Positions 1-7,699 of a DNA stretch of 64,000 nucleotides are shown in pieces. How positions within the stretch are numbered: position 1 is the first letter of the stretch; every line of letters begins with the position of its first letter. The DNA comes from Suicoccus acidiformans (GTDB lineage Bacteria > Bacillota > Bacilli > Lactobacillales > Aerococcaceae): the NCBI RefSeq assembly GCF_003546865.1, contig NZ_CP023434.1, forward strand, positions 2,356,001 through 2,420,000, in the 5' to 3' direction. Below the pieces are notes generated by a model. That model made no database searches, was not told where the DNA came from, and saw only the letters and a list, made by a program, of their open reading frames with translations. The translations under genes and the position numbers were made by a program.

Positions 1-35
1 CTTTAGATGAACCTACACTACTCCCCAGAAAAAAA

Positions 36-60
36 GGTTCTAAAATAAATACGGTTGATG
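36..60 (+). repeat. ISL3 left terminal inverted repeat
   Basis: Begins ggttct and ends cggttgatg. It pairs with the reverse complement of 1484-1508 at 18 of 25 positions; the mismatches cluster at positions 7-11 of the repeat. Confidence 0.7.
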
Positions 61-95
61 GAAATTTCTCGACCGTTTTTAAGTGCAAAAAACGC

Positions 96-143
96 AGATG
101 TTCTTTAATATTAAAGTTGACCCAATAATAAAGGAGAACATCT
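96..143 (+). promoter_or_regulatory. Hairpin covering the transposase ribosome-binding site
   Basis: agatgttct (96-104) and agaacatct (135-143) are perfectly complementary. The 3' arm overlaps the end of the aaggag ribosome-binding site (131-136) just before the transposase ATG. Many insertion sequences use such a fold to block translation on read-through transcripts. That role is inferred here. Confidence 0.5.
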
Positions 144-147
144 ACGT

Positions 148-1470
148 ATGAATCATTTTATCGAAAAAACCTTCCAATTAAAAGACAAAAACATTGAAAT
201 CGATATGGATTATTGTGAAGAGATAGAATTCAAAGGGCGAACATCGCTCTTTTATCGAGGAACATTGGCATATAAACCGGAGGCTTGTCCTCATTGTGGC
301 ATTGCCAATAATGATTATGTCATTGTCAGTAATGGAAAACGCTCCTCTCGTCTGACATTAACAGCCAAATCAGGCTTACCTGCTTACTTAATCCTAGCTA
401 AGCAACGCTTTTTATGCAAAGCCTGTGGGCGGTCATTTACAGCGAAGACATCCATCGTTAATCCTGACTGCTATATTACGAATCAAGTCAAACAACAGAT
501 TATGGACCGCGCCACAAGAGTCACTTGTGAAACAGATATCGCCAAAGATACTTTTGTATCACCAAATACAGTCCGACGGGTGATTCATGAAACCGCTCGA
601 GCTATTCGAATACGGTCCACTGAACAGTTGCCTAAGCATCTATCCTTTGATGAATTTAAAAGCGTTAAGTCGGTTAAAGCAGCGATGAGCTTCATCTGTT
701 GTGATACACTGTCACATAAAATCGTAGATGTGGTCGAAGACAGAAAAACACACTCACTCAGTGCTTATTTCTCAAGGTTTAGTCGCCAAGCACGTTACCA
801 AGTTCAAACCATTACGATAGATATGTACGAACCATACATGCACCTGGCAAAGCGATGGTTTCCAAATGCAAAGATTATTCTTGATCCGTTCCATTTAATT
901 CAAGCCTTAAATCGCGAATTAGATCGGACACGAATTCGTTACATGAACGAGGTTCGTTATAAAGATTCAAGACTCTATAATAAACTTAAGCGTTATTGGA
1001 AATTAATACTCAAACCAAAAAGCGACTTAATGTCTACTGAATACCATCGCTTCCCACTGTTTGATTGGTTAACCAATACTCGTAGCATTGTGGACTATCT
1101 CATTCAGCACGACGACGTCTTGAAGGATACCTATCAAATGGTGCATCAATTGGGCGATGCCTTAAGGGATAGGAACTGGCAACGATATCAAGAGATTTTG
1201 GCACAAAGCCGGTCCATGACACTTTCAAAAGGCTTAAGGCGTGTATTAAGGACGTTCAGAAAGTATGGGGAATATATCCACAACACACTCACACATGCAG
1301 GCCTTAGTAATGGTCCTATCGAAGGGATTAATAATAAGATTAAACTACTCAAACGCAATGGTTATGGTTACAGAAACTTCAGTCATTTTAGAGACAGAAT
1401 ATTACTCATGTGCCGACTTTATGAACCTAAGAACAAAGAAAAAGATCAAGCAACAAATTTAGTCGCTTGA
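148..1470 (+). CDS. tnp: ISL3-family transposase
   Basis: A 440-residue DDE transposase that would cut and paste the surrounding element. The N-terminus has a zinc-ribbon region with two CxxC pairs (CPHC near residue 47, CKAC near 91), followed by a helix-turn-helix region around 120-150. The catalytic domain shows the ISL3 signatures DEFK, TIDMYEPY, ILDPFHLIQ and, near the C-terminus, GPIEGINNKIK with GYGYRNF. Length is normal for the family and no frameshift is visible, so the enzyme may be active. The start follows aaggag with an 11-base spacer. Confidence 0.93.
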   Translation: MNHFIEKTFQLKDKNIEIDMDYCEEIEFKGRTSLFYRGTLAYKPEACPHCGIANNDYVIVSNGKRSSRLTLTAKSGLPAYLILAKQRFLCKACGRSFTAKTSIVNPDCYITNQVKQQIMDRATRVTCETDIAKDTFVSPNTVRRVIHETARAIRIRSTEQLPKHLSFDEFKSVKSVKAAMSFICCDTLSHKIVDVVEDRKTHSLSAYFSRFSRQARYQVQTITIDMYEPYMHLAKRWFPNAKIILDPFHLIQALNRELDRTRIRYMNEVRYKDSRLYNKLKRYWKLILKPKSDLMSTEYHRFPLFDWLTNTRSIVDYLIQHDDVLKDTYQMVHQLGDALRDRNWQRYQEILAQSRSMTLSKGLRRVLRTFRKYGEYIHNTLTHAGLSNGPIEGINNKIKLLKRNGYGYRNFSHFRDRILLMCRLYEPKNKEKDQATNLVA

Positions 1471-1483
1471 CCTTAAATTTACT

Positions 1484-1508
1484 CATCAACCCTATTTGAC
1501 AAAGAGCC
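1484..1508 (-). repeat. ISL3 right terminal inverted repeat
   Basis: Read outward-in on the minus strand it begins ggctctttgtcaaat, typical of ISL3-family ends. It lies 13 bp after the transposase stop codon. The same ggctctttgtc string occurs in the adjacent pepA terminator (right arm and following bases, about 1549-1559). Confidence 0.75.
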
Positions 1509-1516
1509 GAAAAATA

Positions 1517-1556
1517 AAAGAGCCAAGTGACCCCTAAGACGGTCACTTGGCTCTTT
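1517..1556 (-). terminator. Intrinsic terminator of pepA
   Basis: A perfect 16-bp stem (aaagagccaagtgacc at 1517-1532, ggtcacttggctcttt at 1541-1556) with an 8-base loop. On the minus strand it is followed by a T-rich run, tattttt. The insertion sequence ends inside that run. Confidence 0.9.
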
Positions 1557-1567
1557 GTCTAGAATTA

Positions 1568-2938
1568 CTACATGCCTTTAATTAAATGATATAACGTCTT
1601 AACATGGACACCGGTAGCCCCTTTCTCGTATAAGCCTTGTGGCTTAGATAAGTAGGCCGTGCCTGCGATATCCATATGAACCCAAGGGGTCTCTTCAACG
1701 AAAGGTTCGATAAACTGTCCGGCAGTAATCGTTCCAGCCAAACGTCCGCCTGTATTCTTTAAATCAGCAATGTCTGATTTAAAGGATTCCCGGTAAACGT
1801 CATCATTAGGCAGTTCCCAGACCTTCTCATTAGCATGTTTGGCTGCCGCTTGCAAGCTGGCAAGTGCTTCTTCATTATTGGTAACAAGAGCCGTATATGT
1901 TTCGCCTAAAGCAACTAAGGCTGCCCCGGTTAAGGTGGCTAAATCAATGAGAAGTTTAGGCTGGTAAACATCTGCCCCATAATGGACGGCGTCTGCTAAG
2001 GTAAGGCGGCCTTCAGCGTCCGTATTATCCACCTCAATTGTCATACCGTTTCGGGCCGTAATCACTTCACCCGGCTTGTAGGCCTTACCTGATACCGCAT
2101 TCTCTGTTGCTGCAACAATACCTATAACATTCTGCTTTAAGCCGTTGAAAGCAATCGCACGCATGGCACCTATCACCGTGCCGGCCCCACCCATATCTGA
2201 ATGCATGGTAGACATGCTAGCTGATGGCTTAAGCGAATATCCACCTGTATCGTAAGTAATACCTTTGCCTACCAAGACTGTTGGTTGCTCATCTTCGGAC
2301 CCGCCTTTGTACTCCATTAGGATAAAGCGTGGTTCTTCTTCTGAGCCTCTAGCCACTTCTAGGAAAGCCGTTAAGCCTTTCGCGCGAATGGCGTCGGGTC
2401 CATCAATCGATACTGATACGTCTGTGTCTTGAAATATTTCGCTGACACGCTCAGCTAAGTGCGCAGGTGTCAAGGTATTCGAACGTAAATTGACCAAGTC
2501 ACGGCTAATTGCCTGGCTTTCAAGAAGGGTCAACCATTCCTGAACACTCTCCGCATACCTTGCGTAAGCTTCTGAGAAGTAAAGCGTTTCAATACCAGCT
2601 TTAGCCGTCTTCTGATAATAGGTAAAGCTATACTGACTTAAATATAAGGCCTCAATTGCTAAGCATACATATTCCTCGTCACTAAACGCCGTTGGATTGG
2701 CTGGCATGATAACTTTTGGAACTTCTTTAGATTTTAAGCTTTTGCCAGCTTGATAAAGCGCCTTTTGAAATGTGTTGGTGTCTAAATCAGCCTTCTTGCC
2801 AAGCCCAATCTGTATAGTATTATGCGTTTCATCAGCTAATAAGTCCCCCGACTTCCCCTGGAAGAAGAATCCGGTAGCCTCATCTTGATAGGCGAAATTG
2901 ATTAGAATGCCTGTTCCTGCTTCAAATAGAATATTCAT
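1568..2938 (-). CDS. pepA: Leucyl aminopeptidase, M17 family
   Basis: A cytosolic metallo-aminopeptidase that removes N-terminal residues from peptides, used in protein turnover and peptide nutrition. At 456 residues it is slightly shorter than the usual 480-500, the N-terminal domain being the shorter part. The catalytic domain carries the M17 signatures: GKGITYDTGGYSLKP (metal- and substrate-binding Lys and Asp), DMGGAG, and NTDAEGRLTLADAV with the second metal-binding Asp/Glu pair. A aaagga ribosome-binding site precedes the ATG. It is monocistronic, with its own terminator. A CysGlyA-type substrate preference cannot be excluded. Confidence 0.93.
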   Translation of the reverse strand: MNILFEAGTGILINFAYQDEATGFFFQGKSGDLLADETHNTIQIGLGKKADLDTNTFQKALYQAGKSLKSKEVPKVIMPANPTAFSDEEYVCLAIEALYLSQYSFTYYQKTAKAGIETLYFSEAYARYAESVQEWLTLLESQAISRDLVNLRSNTLTPAHLAERVSEIFQDTDVSVSIDGPDAIRAKGLTAFLEVARGSEEEPRFILMEYKGGSEDEQPTVLVGKGITYDTGGYSLKPSASMSTMHSDMGGAGTVIGAMRAIAFNGLKQNVIGIVAATENAVSGKAYKPGEVITARNGMTIEVDNTDAEGRLTLADAVHYGADVYQPKLLIDLATLTGAALVALGETYTALVTNNEEALASLQAAAKHANEKVWELPNDDVYRESFKSDIADLKNTGGRLAGTITAGQFIEPFVEETPWVHMDIAGTAYLSKPQGLYEKGATGVHVKTLYHLIKGM

Positions 2939-3081
2939 CGAATCATCCTTTCAAATATTGCAAATGTGTGTAGCTATAGGATAACATATTTTTAGGTTTG
3001 CCGAAAACAAAAGACACATATATCTTACAAATTGCGGTTAAATCTTTATGGCTTGAGGTGATATTTCGAAGCACAGGACCT

Positions 3082-3753
3082 TTATTTCAGCAATTCTCCT
3101 TCAGCGAGCCTTATTCCGGCCAGAAAACTCTCACTAAATTTGCCGGATCCTCTTAAATATACTTTGCCAAATTCATCAATCAGCCCATGAAACTCTTGCG
3201 CTTCGGCTAAATTAAAAGCTGAGTTCAGCGTAAGACGTTCTTGTAAATCCTTATACTTAGGAAAGATTACACCTGTTAATTGCGTAAACAAACGCCTAGC
3301 ATAAGCATCCGATACAAAGGTTACCTGATCAAAGACATATAAGCGTAAGACGTCGGCCGTTTCCTCCCCAACCCCATGAAGACGCAATAACTCCTTGCGC
3401 AAGACTTGATCTTCTGGAAAGACGGCGTTCACCGCTTCAGGTTCAAAGGCAAAGGACTCATACCATTGGAAGAATTCCTGCAAACCTCGGGCCTTATTCT
3501 TAAAGAAGCCACTAGGCCGAATCAAGCCCTCTAATTCAGCCCTTGGCAGAGCAAGCAGCTGTTCTGGTTCAAAAGCCGTTGCTTTCTTCAATTGCGCCAA
3601 GGATAATTCAACATTATTCCAATTCGTATTCTGCGTGAGGAAAGCGCCGATAATTATTTCATCTTTCGAATCAGCTGGCCACCAACCTTGAGGGCCCATC
3701 TCTTGCAACATGTAACCATAGAGTTCCTTTAAATTCACTGTCATCTCGCTCAA
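3082..3753 (-). CDS. Endonuclease III-like DNA glycosylase (COG2231 type)
   Basis: A helix-hairpin-helix/GPD base-excision glycosylase. The hairpin motif LHGVGEETADVL is followed by FVSDAYARRL, which holds the catalytic Asp. In the hairpin, the position that is Lys in true endonuclease III is Glu, so lyase activity is unlikely; no C-terminal Fe-S cysteines are seen. Together this resembles the monofunctional 3-methyladenine (MagIII-like) branch. I place the start at TTG 3753 because aaaggggt lies 7 bases upstream; in-frame ATGs at 3783 and 3744 have no good site. It begins 4 bases after ogt ends, making an alkylation-repair pair. Confidence 0.75.
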   Translation of the reverse strand: MSEMTVNLKELYGYMLQEMGPQGWWPADSKDEIIIGAFLTQNTNWNNVELSLAQLKKATAFEPEQLLALPRAELEGLIRPSGFFKNKARGLQEFFQWYESFAFEPEAVNAVFPEDQVLRKELLRLHGVGEETADVLRLYVFDQVTFVSDAYARRLFTQLTGVIFPKYKDLQERLTLNSAFNLAEAQEFHGLIDEFGKVYLRGSGKFSESFLAGIRLAEGELLK

Positions 3754-3757
3754 AAAG

Positions 3758-4243
3758 CTACCCCTTTCTCGCTTCCATATCAAGCAATGCTCGTTTCAAT
3801 GCTTGCCCTTCGCGGTAATTAGCTAAGGTGCCGTCTTTGGCGATGACTCGATGACACGGCACAACTATCAATAACGGATTCGACGCAACAGCTGAAGCGA
3901 CTGCACGTACTGCTTTAGGACGACCCATGCCTAATGCAAGCGTAGAATATGAGACGGTCTCACCATAGGAAAGCTCCAATAAAGCTTGCCAAACTTCTTT
4001 CTGAAAAGGCGTCCCCTGAGCATCTAGTGGCAAGGCAAAGACCTGGCGTTCTCCGGCGAAATATTGCCTTAATTGCTCAACATAAAGCGCCATCGTGTCC
4101 ACATCTTCTTGTAGATGAATCTTAGGATGCTGTGCCTGCCACCTGTCAAAACTAGCCCGCAAGCCAATAAAGGCCAGTCCGATAGGTGAAGCAACTAGAT
4201 AGAATGTTAAGCCTTCATGGACTAAGGTCGCATAGTGGTACAC
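3758..4243 (-). CDS. ogt: Methylated-DNA--protein-cysteine methyltransferase
   Basis: Suicide repair protein that transfers the methyl group from O6-methylguanine to its own cysteine. The active-site motif PCHRVIA is intact, preceded by the helix-turn-helix region SYSTLALGMGRPKAVRAVASAV that binds DNA. The GTG at 4243 is preferred as the start: agaggag lies 8 bases before it, giving 161 residues, whereas an upstream ATG (4288) lacks a site. There is no AraC/Ada regulatory domain, so this is the Ogt type. It is followed after 4 bases by a MagIII-like glycosylase, implying a joint response to DNA methylation damage. Confidence 0.9.
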   Translation of the reverse strand: MYHYATLVHEGLTFYLVASPIGLAFIGLRASFDRWQAQHPKIHLQEDVDTMALYVEQLRQYFAGERQVFALPLDAQGTPFQKEVWQALLELSYGETVSYSTLALGMGRPKAVRAVASAVASNPLLIVVPCHRVIAKDGTLANYREGQALKRALLDMEARKG

Positions 4244-4407
4244 TGGAATCACTCCTCTGATAAACATACACATAGCAAACTCTGCCAACTATTCAGGCTG
4301 TTACTGCTCAAAAATAAACTTCCGATACTCACTTAAGCATCTGTTTCACAGTATAAATCAAGCGTCATTGTGTATATTCTTTATCAATCACTTTTGCCAA
4401 TAATTAG

Positions 4408-4971
4408 TTAAAGAATCGAATACACAACCAGCCCTATAATCCCCGTAATAATAATGATATAAGTCGGATCCAACTTAAATCGTCGCAAAAGAAATAAGGA
4501 CACAAGAAAGATAGCGACTGAGACGCCATTCAAATGACCTAGTTGAATCACTGGCTCGCCTGAACCAAAGAAGGCCGTAAGAATAATGGAGAAACCAGCG
4601 GAAGCAATGAGGGCTACCACTGCCGGACGCATGGCTGTGACAACCCCTTGCACTAGGGCAAGGTTCTGGTATTTAAAGTAGAAATAAGCCAGGGCCAGCA
4701 CAATAATTAAGGATGGCAAGCAGACACCGATGGTAGCAACGATACCGCCCGGCACCCCAAGCAGTTGATTCCCCACAAAGGTTGCCGCATTAATGGCAAT
4801 GGGACCCGGGGTCATCTGCGAGATGGTGATAATATCGGTAAATTGCTGGGCAGTCATCCAACCATATTGATCTACAATAATCTGATCAATCATCGGCAGG
4901 ACAGCGTATCCCCCACCAAAACTCAAGAGGCCAATGCGAAAGAAAGCCCAAATAAGTTGCAAGTAAATCAT
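4408..4971 (-). CDS. chrA: Short-chain chromate transporter ChrA, second subunit
   Basis: A 187-residue membrane protein with one CHR domain: LSFGGGYAVLPMI near the N-terminus and the PGP motif TPGPIAINAATFVG, then several hydrophobic spans ending at the C-terminus. Short-chain CHR proteins work in pairs, with subunits of opposite membrane orientation. The ATG overlaps the stop of the preceding chrA by 4 bases (ATGA), which suggests translational coupling. Export of chromate by proton exchange is the family role; the physiological anion here is unknown. Confidence 0.85.
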   Translation of the reverse strand: MIYLQLIWAFFRIGLLSFGGGYAVLPMIDQIIVDQYGWMTAQQFTDIITISQMTPGPIAINAATFVGNQLLGVPGGIVATIGVCLPSLIIVLALAYFYFKYQNLALVQGVVTAMRPAVVALIASAGFSIILTAFFGSGEPVIQLGHLNGVSVAIFLVSLFLLRRFKLDPTYIIIITGIIGLVVYSIL

Positions 4972-5537
4972 TCAATCTCACCCCTTTGAATACGGATAAA
5001 AGTTTGGATAAAACCTATCACCGCTGCCATTAATAACAACCACACCACATTAACTTGGTAGAAAATCGCTAGAAGTAACGAGAGAAGCAAGACAATAATG
5101 TTCACAATATTGCCTTGCTTGATAATTCCAGCCGCCATATCAAACACCACATTAAGAATAATCGCAGCAATGCCTGCTTCCATCCCTAACATCACATAAC
5201 CTACATAAGCATTATCACGAATGGCATTATAAATATAGGTCACAATTGTCATAATGATAAGCGGTGGGAACATTGTCCCTAAAGCTGTCACCAAAGCTCC
5301 ATAAAGTCCGGCAACCCGGTAACCTACCATAATTGAAGCATTCATCGCAATCGGACCCGGCGCGGATTGTGCAATCGCAACTAAGTCCAACATCTCATCC
5401 CGCTCAATCCAACCCAACTCATCACAGAACCGTTTCTGCATCATCGGGACGATGACATATCCTCCGCCAAAGGTAAACATACTGATGCGGAAAGTCGATT
5501 TAAATAATTCCCAAAGTACTGCTTTCTCCCTAGTCAT
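4968..5537 (-). CDS. chrA: Short-chain chromate transporter ChrA, first subunit
   Basis: A 189-residue partner of the next gene with the same signatures: FTFGGGYVIVPMMQ and SAPGPIAMNASIMVG, followed by hydrophobic segments. The start at 5537 is chosen because aaaggag stands 6 bases upstream and the ATG begins just after the lysR stop; an in-frame ATG further up (5564) lies inside lysR and has no site. The pair and its adjacent LysR regulator look like one operon. Confidence 0.86.
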   Translation of the reverse strand: MTREKAVLWELFKSTFRISMFTFGGGYVIVPMMQKRFCDELGWIERDEMLDLVAIAQSAPGPIAMNASIMVGYRVAGLYGALVTALGTMFPPLIIMTIVTYIYNAIRDNAYVGYVMLGMEAGIAAIILNVVFDMAAGIIKQGNIVNIIVLLLSLLLAIFYQVNVVWLLLMAAVIGFIQTFIRIQRGEIE

Positions 5538-5547
5538 AGCTTCTCCT

Positions 5548-6444
5548 TTACAATCTACGTGCATGCATTAATTCGTCGAACCCTTTTTGAAGGTAGCTTA
5601 CAGATTCTTGCATTCGATTCCAATTTCTTTCTAGCGTTACCAAGTAGAACTTTTGTTGCATTGTCATATCTTCAATAAATACTTGACTGAGCTTCCCTGC
5701 AGCCAACTCTTCTTCGATCGACACCCGGTAAAAGAAACCTAAGTAATCTCTTTGCATGACCATCCGTTTGGCAATTTCAATGTGGCCGATCATTTGCACA
5801 TCATTAGCTTCCAAAAGGTTTGCGGAAACAGATTTTAACCATTTATCAATCGCATGATTAATTCCTGACCCTGGTTCACGCATGACAAATACTTCTTCTT
5901 GCAACTGCTGAAGGGGCACTTTCTGTTGGGCGAGGAAGTGATGCATGGAACAAGCTAAGACAATCTCATCCTGGTAAACCTCAACAGCATGGATGCTCTC
6001 ATCTTCAAGTGGCTCTGCGGTCAGCAGTAAGACATCTAAGTCGTAATTACTTAATTTGTCCAACAAGGCTTGTTGGGTATCAATCGTCAACTCAATATGC
6101 TTTAAATTCATCCCCGTTTGCAAGAGAATGTCGGGCAATAGGTAGTTACCAATCGTAAAGCTTGCACCTATCCGTAAATCGGCATCCACTTGCGCTAACT
6201 GCTGCTTTAGACTGTGGACCTCATGGTTTATTCGTCCCAGATGAACTAAGAGAATTTGCCCTGCTTGAGTGAGCTTAAGGTTATTGCGCGTATCATAATA
6301 GAATAATTTTACATCTAAATCCCGCTCAATTCGCTGAATATGCTTGCTGACAGTCGGTTGGGTAACGTTTAAATGCTCGGCCGCCTGTGTATAATTCATA
6401 TCCTTACACAGTTGCAGAAAACTTGCATACTTGACATCTAACAA
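5548..6444 (-). CDS. LysR-type transcriptional regulator
   Basis: N-terminal winged helix-turn-helix (FLQLCKDMNYTQAAEHLNVTQPTVSKHIQRIERDL type; recognition helix around TQPTVSKH), then a periplasmic-binding-like effector domain to residue 298. A TTG at 6444 is the likely start, because aggagg is 9 bases upstream; the TTG at 6453 directly abuts that site. It lies 10 bases before the chrA pair on the same strand, so it probably regulates that operon and itself. The effector is unknown; the domain resembles CysB/CysL-like sensors of oxyanion metabolism only in a general way. Confidence 0.88.
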   Translation of the reverse strand: MLDVKYASFLQLCKDMNYTQAAEHLNVTQPTVSKHIQRIERDLDVKLFYYDTRNNLKLTQAGQILLVHLGRINHEVHSLKQQLAQVDADLRIGASFTIGNYLLPDILLQTGMNLKHIELTIDTQQALLDKLSNYDLDVLLLTAEPLEDESIHAVEVYQDEIVLACSMHHFLAQQKVPLQQLQEEVFVMREPGSGINHAIDKWLKSVSANLLEANDVQMIGHIEIAKRMVMQRDYLGFFYRVSIEEELAAGKLSQVFIEDMTMQQKFYLVTLERNWNRMQESVSYLQKGFDELMHARRL

Positions 6445-6553
6445 TTCGCTCAACCTCCTGTCACACTTTATAATAAGCTTTTAATTCGAGTTTACAGGAA
6501 TTCCTTCCCCATGTAAAATTCCATTTCAGCATAGGTCCATGCTCTAGGCGAAT

Positions 6554-6587
6554 AAAAAAAGAGTCGTCACATCCTTGGACAACCCTT
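6554..6587 (-). terminator. Intrinsic terminator
   Basis: On the minus strand agggttgtc pairs with gacgactct (two G-U pairs) and is followed by seven T residues. It closes the GNAT/barrel-protein operon. Confidence 0.75.
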
Positions 6588-6598
6588 CTAATACTACT

Positions 6599-7003
6599 TT
6601 ACATATTGAAATGATAAGAAACTTCAACGAGTTGAGCTGACAAAGGCCGATCGTAATGGTAGTTGCCTGTAAGCAACATAAATTCCTCCGTCGCGTCAAT
6701 CACATTCCCATTCATATTCAATGAGTCCCGTTGCAAGGCACCTTGCTCTTGAGCTAGAAATTCACCAGCTTGGCCATTGATTTCTCCTTTGAAATGGAGG
6801 AAACCGCGAACATACTGCAAAGCTACCTCCCCATCTTCCTCTTCTACACCGTACATCAAATACATGCCCTGTGCGGTGCCTTGAATCTTCTCCCCTTGAA
6901 TATCATACAGAACCGTCCAAACATCCGCTGAACGAGCCTGAATCGGCCCTTGATGCTTATCCCGGTGTTCTGCTTTAACATGTGCACGTGCCTTACCTTG
7001 CAT
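6599..7003 (-). CDS. Small barrel protein, possibly DUF3224-like
   Basis: A 134-residue soluble protein without signal peptide. Alternating hydrophobic strands and spaced glycines (IQGTAQGMYLMYG, GFLHFKGEINGQAGEFLAQEQGAL) suggest a small beta-barrel of the allene-oxide-cyclase/DUF3224 type. The match is by pattern only and weak. The gene starts 2 bases after the GNAT gene ends; its ribosome-binding site (gaggaag) lies within the GNAT stop region, so the two are co-translated. No catalytic residues are recognisable and I assign no function. Confidence 0.6.
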   Translation of the reverse strand: MQGKARAHVKAEHRDKHQGPIQARSADVWTVLYDIQGEKIQGTAQGMYLMYGVEEEDGEVALQYVRGFLHFKGEINGQAGEFLAQEQGALQRDSLNMNGNVIDATEEFMLLTGNYHYDRPLSAQLVEVSYHFNM

Positions 7004-7005
7004 AA

Positions 7006-7521
7006 CTACTCTTCCTCTCTAACATAATGATACGCATTCCGGTCAGTTCCGTCGCGTACTTGAATTACACCACAATACGCAAAGCCAAGTTTCTCAATAA
7101 TGTAACGCATGGGCTTATTCTGCTTATGCGTATCAATGCGAATATTATCGTAATGTTCCATGACCCATTCAATACACTTAGTTCCAATACCAGGTGCAAG
7201 ACCATTTGAAGCGATACGGTGAATGGTTACATATGGCTCTTCATTAAGCCAAGCGCCCGCTATATTCTCATAATACGGATCAGGTTCTTCCTGCAAGAAA
7301 AAAGTTCCCAGAAGCGTGCCAGCTGCAAGATCCGCTTCCGCTTCATTAGCATAGGCCACATAACTACCTCCAGCTTCAATATCTTGATGAATATCTGTCG
7401 CACCTGGATAATCATCTGGCCACTGCACAATCCCACTCTGACTACGCTGCAGTTGGCGCCCATATTCAATTATTTCGAGCACCTCAGCCATATCCTCTAA
7501 GCTTGTCTTACGAATTTCCAT
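7006..7521 (-). CDS. GNAT-family N-acetyltransferase
   Basis: A 171-residue acetyl-CoA-dependent acetyltransferase. The N-terminal strand and helix (IRKTSLEDMAEVLEII) are followed by the core strands VTIHRIASNG and the acetyl-CoA loop region APGIGTKCIEWV, then NKPMRYIIEKLGFAYCGVI, typical of the C-terminal strand-helix of GNATs. It resembles the family acetylating small molecules or protein N-termini; the substrate is not predictable. The ATG at 7521 has aagggg 8 bases upstream; the GTG at 7530 abuts it. First gene of a two-gene operon. Confidence 0.85.
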   Translation of the reverse strand: MEIRKTSLEDMAEVLEIIEYGRQLQRSQSGIVQWPDDYPGATDIHQDIEAGGSYVAYANEAEADLAAGTLLGTFFLQEEPDPYYENIAGAWLNEEPYVTIHRIASNGLAPGIGTKCIEWVMEHYDNIRIDTHKQNKPMRYIIEKLGFAYCGVIQVRDGTDRNAYHYVREEE

Positions 7522-7630
7522 TTGCTTCACCCCTTCACTTTCTTTCCAATATCATACCTTATCCTACACGCTCCAACAACTCAAACCCATTCTCGAGAAC
7601 CAACAAGTCGCATACTCAATCGAAATAAAT

Positions 7631-7658
7631 TTGAATTTCCCTGTAAGATTGATATAAT
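7631..7658 (+). promoter_or_regulatory. Sigma-A-type promoter of the orphan gene
   Basis: TTGAAT, a 16-base spacer, then a perfect TATAAT, ending about 40 bases before the start codon at 7700. Confidence 0.75.
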
Positions 7659-7699
7659 TTAGAAGAACGATTAATGAATAAATTATGAGGTGTAAGCAA

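Larger units (their letters stand above)
36..1508 (+). mobile_element. ISL3-family insertion sequence, apparently complete
   Basis: A 1473-bp element with one transposase gene, bounded by imperfect 25-bp terminal inverted repeats (36-60 and 1484-1508; 18 of 25 positions match by hand alignment). The eight bases flanking each end are gaaaaaaa (28-35) and gaaaaata (1509-1516). This 7-of-8 match fits the 8-bp target duplication usual for ISL3 elements. The right-hand copy is the T-tract of the pepA terminator, so the element sits in a termination signal and probably did little damage. Bases 1-35 are flanking DNA in which I recognise nothing. Element identity rests on the transposase and ends; the exact boundaries are inferred. 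Confidence 0.85.
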
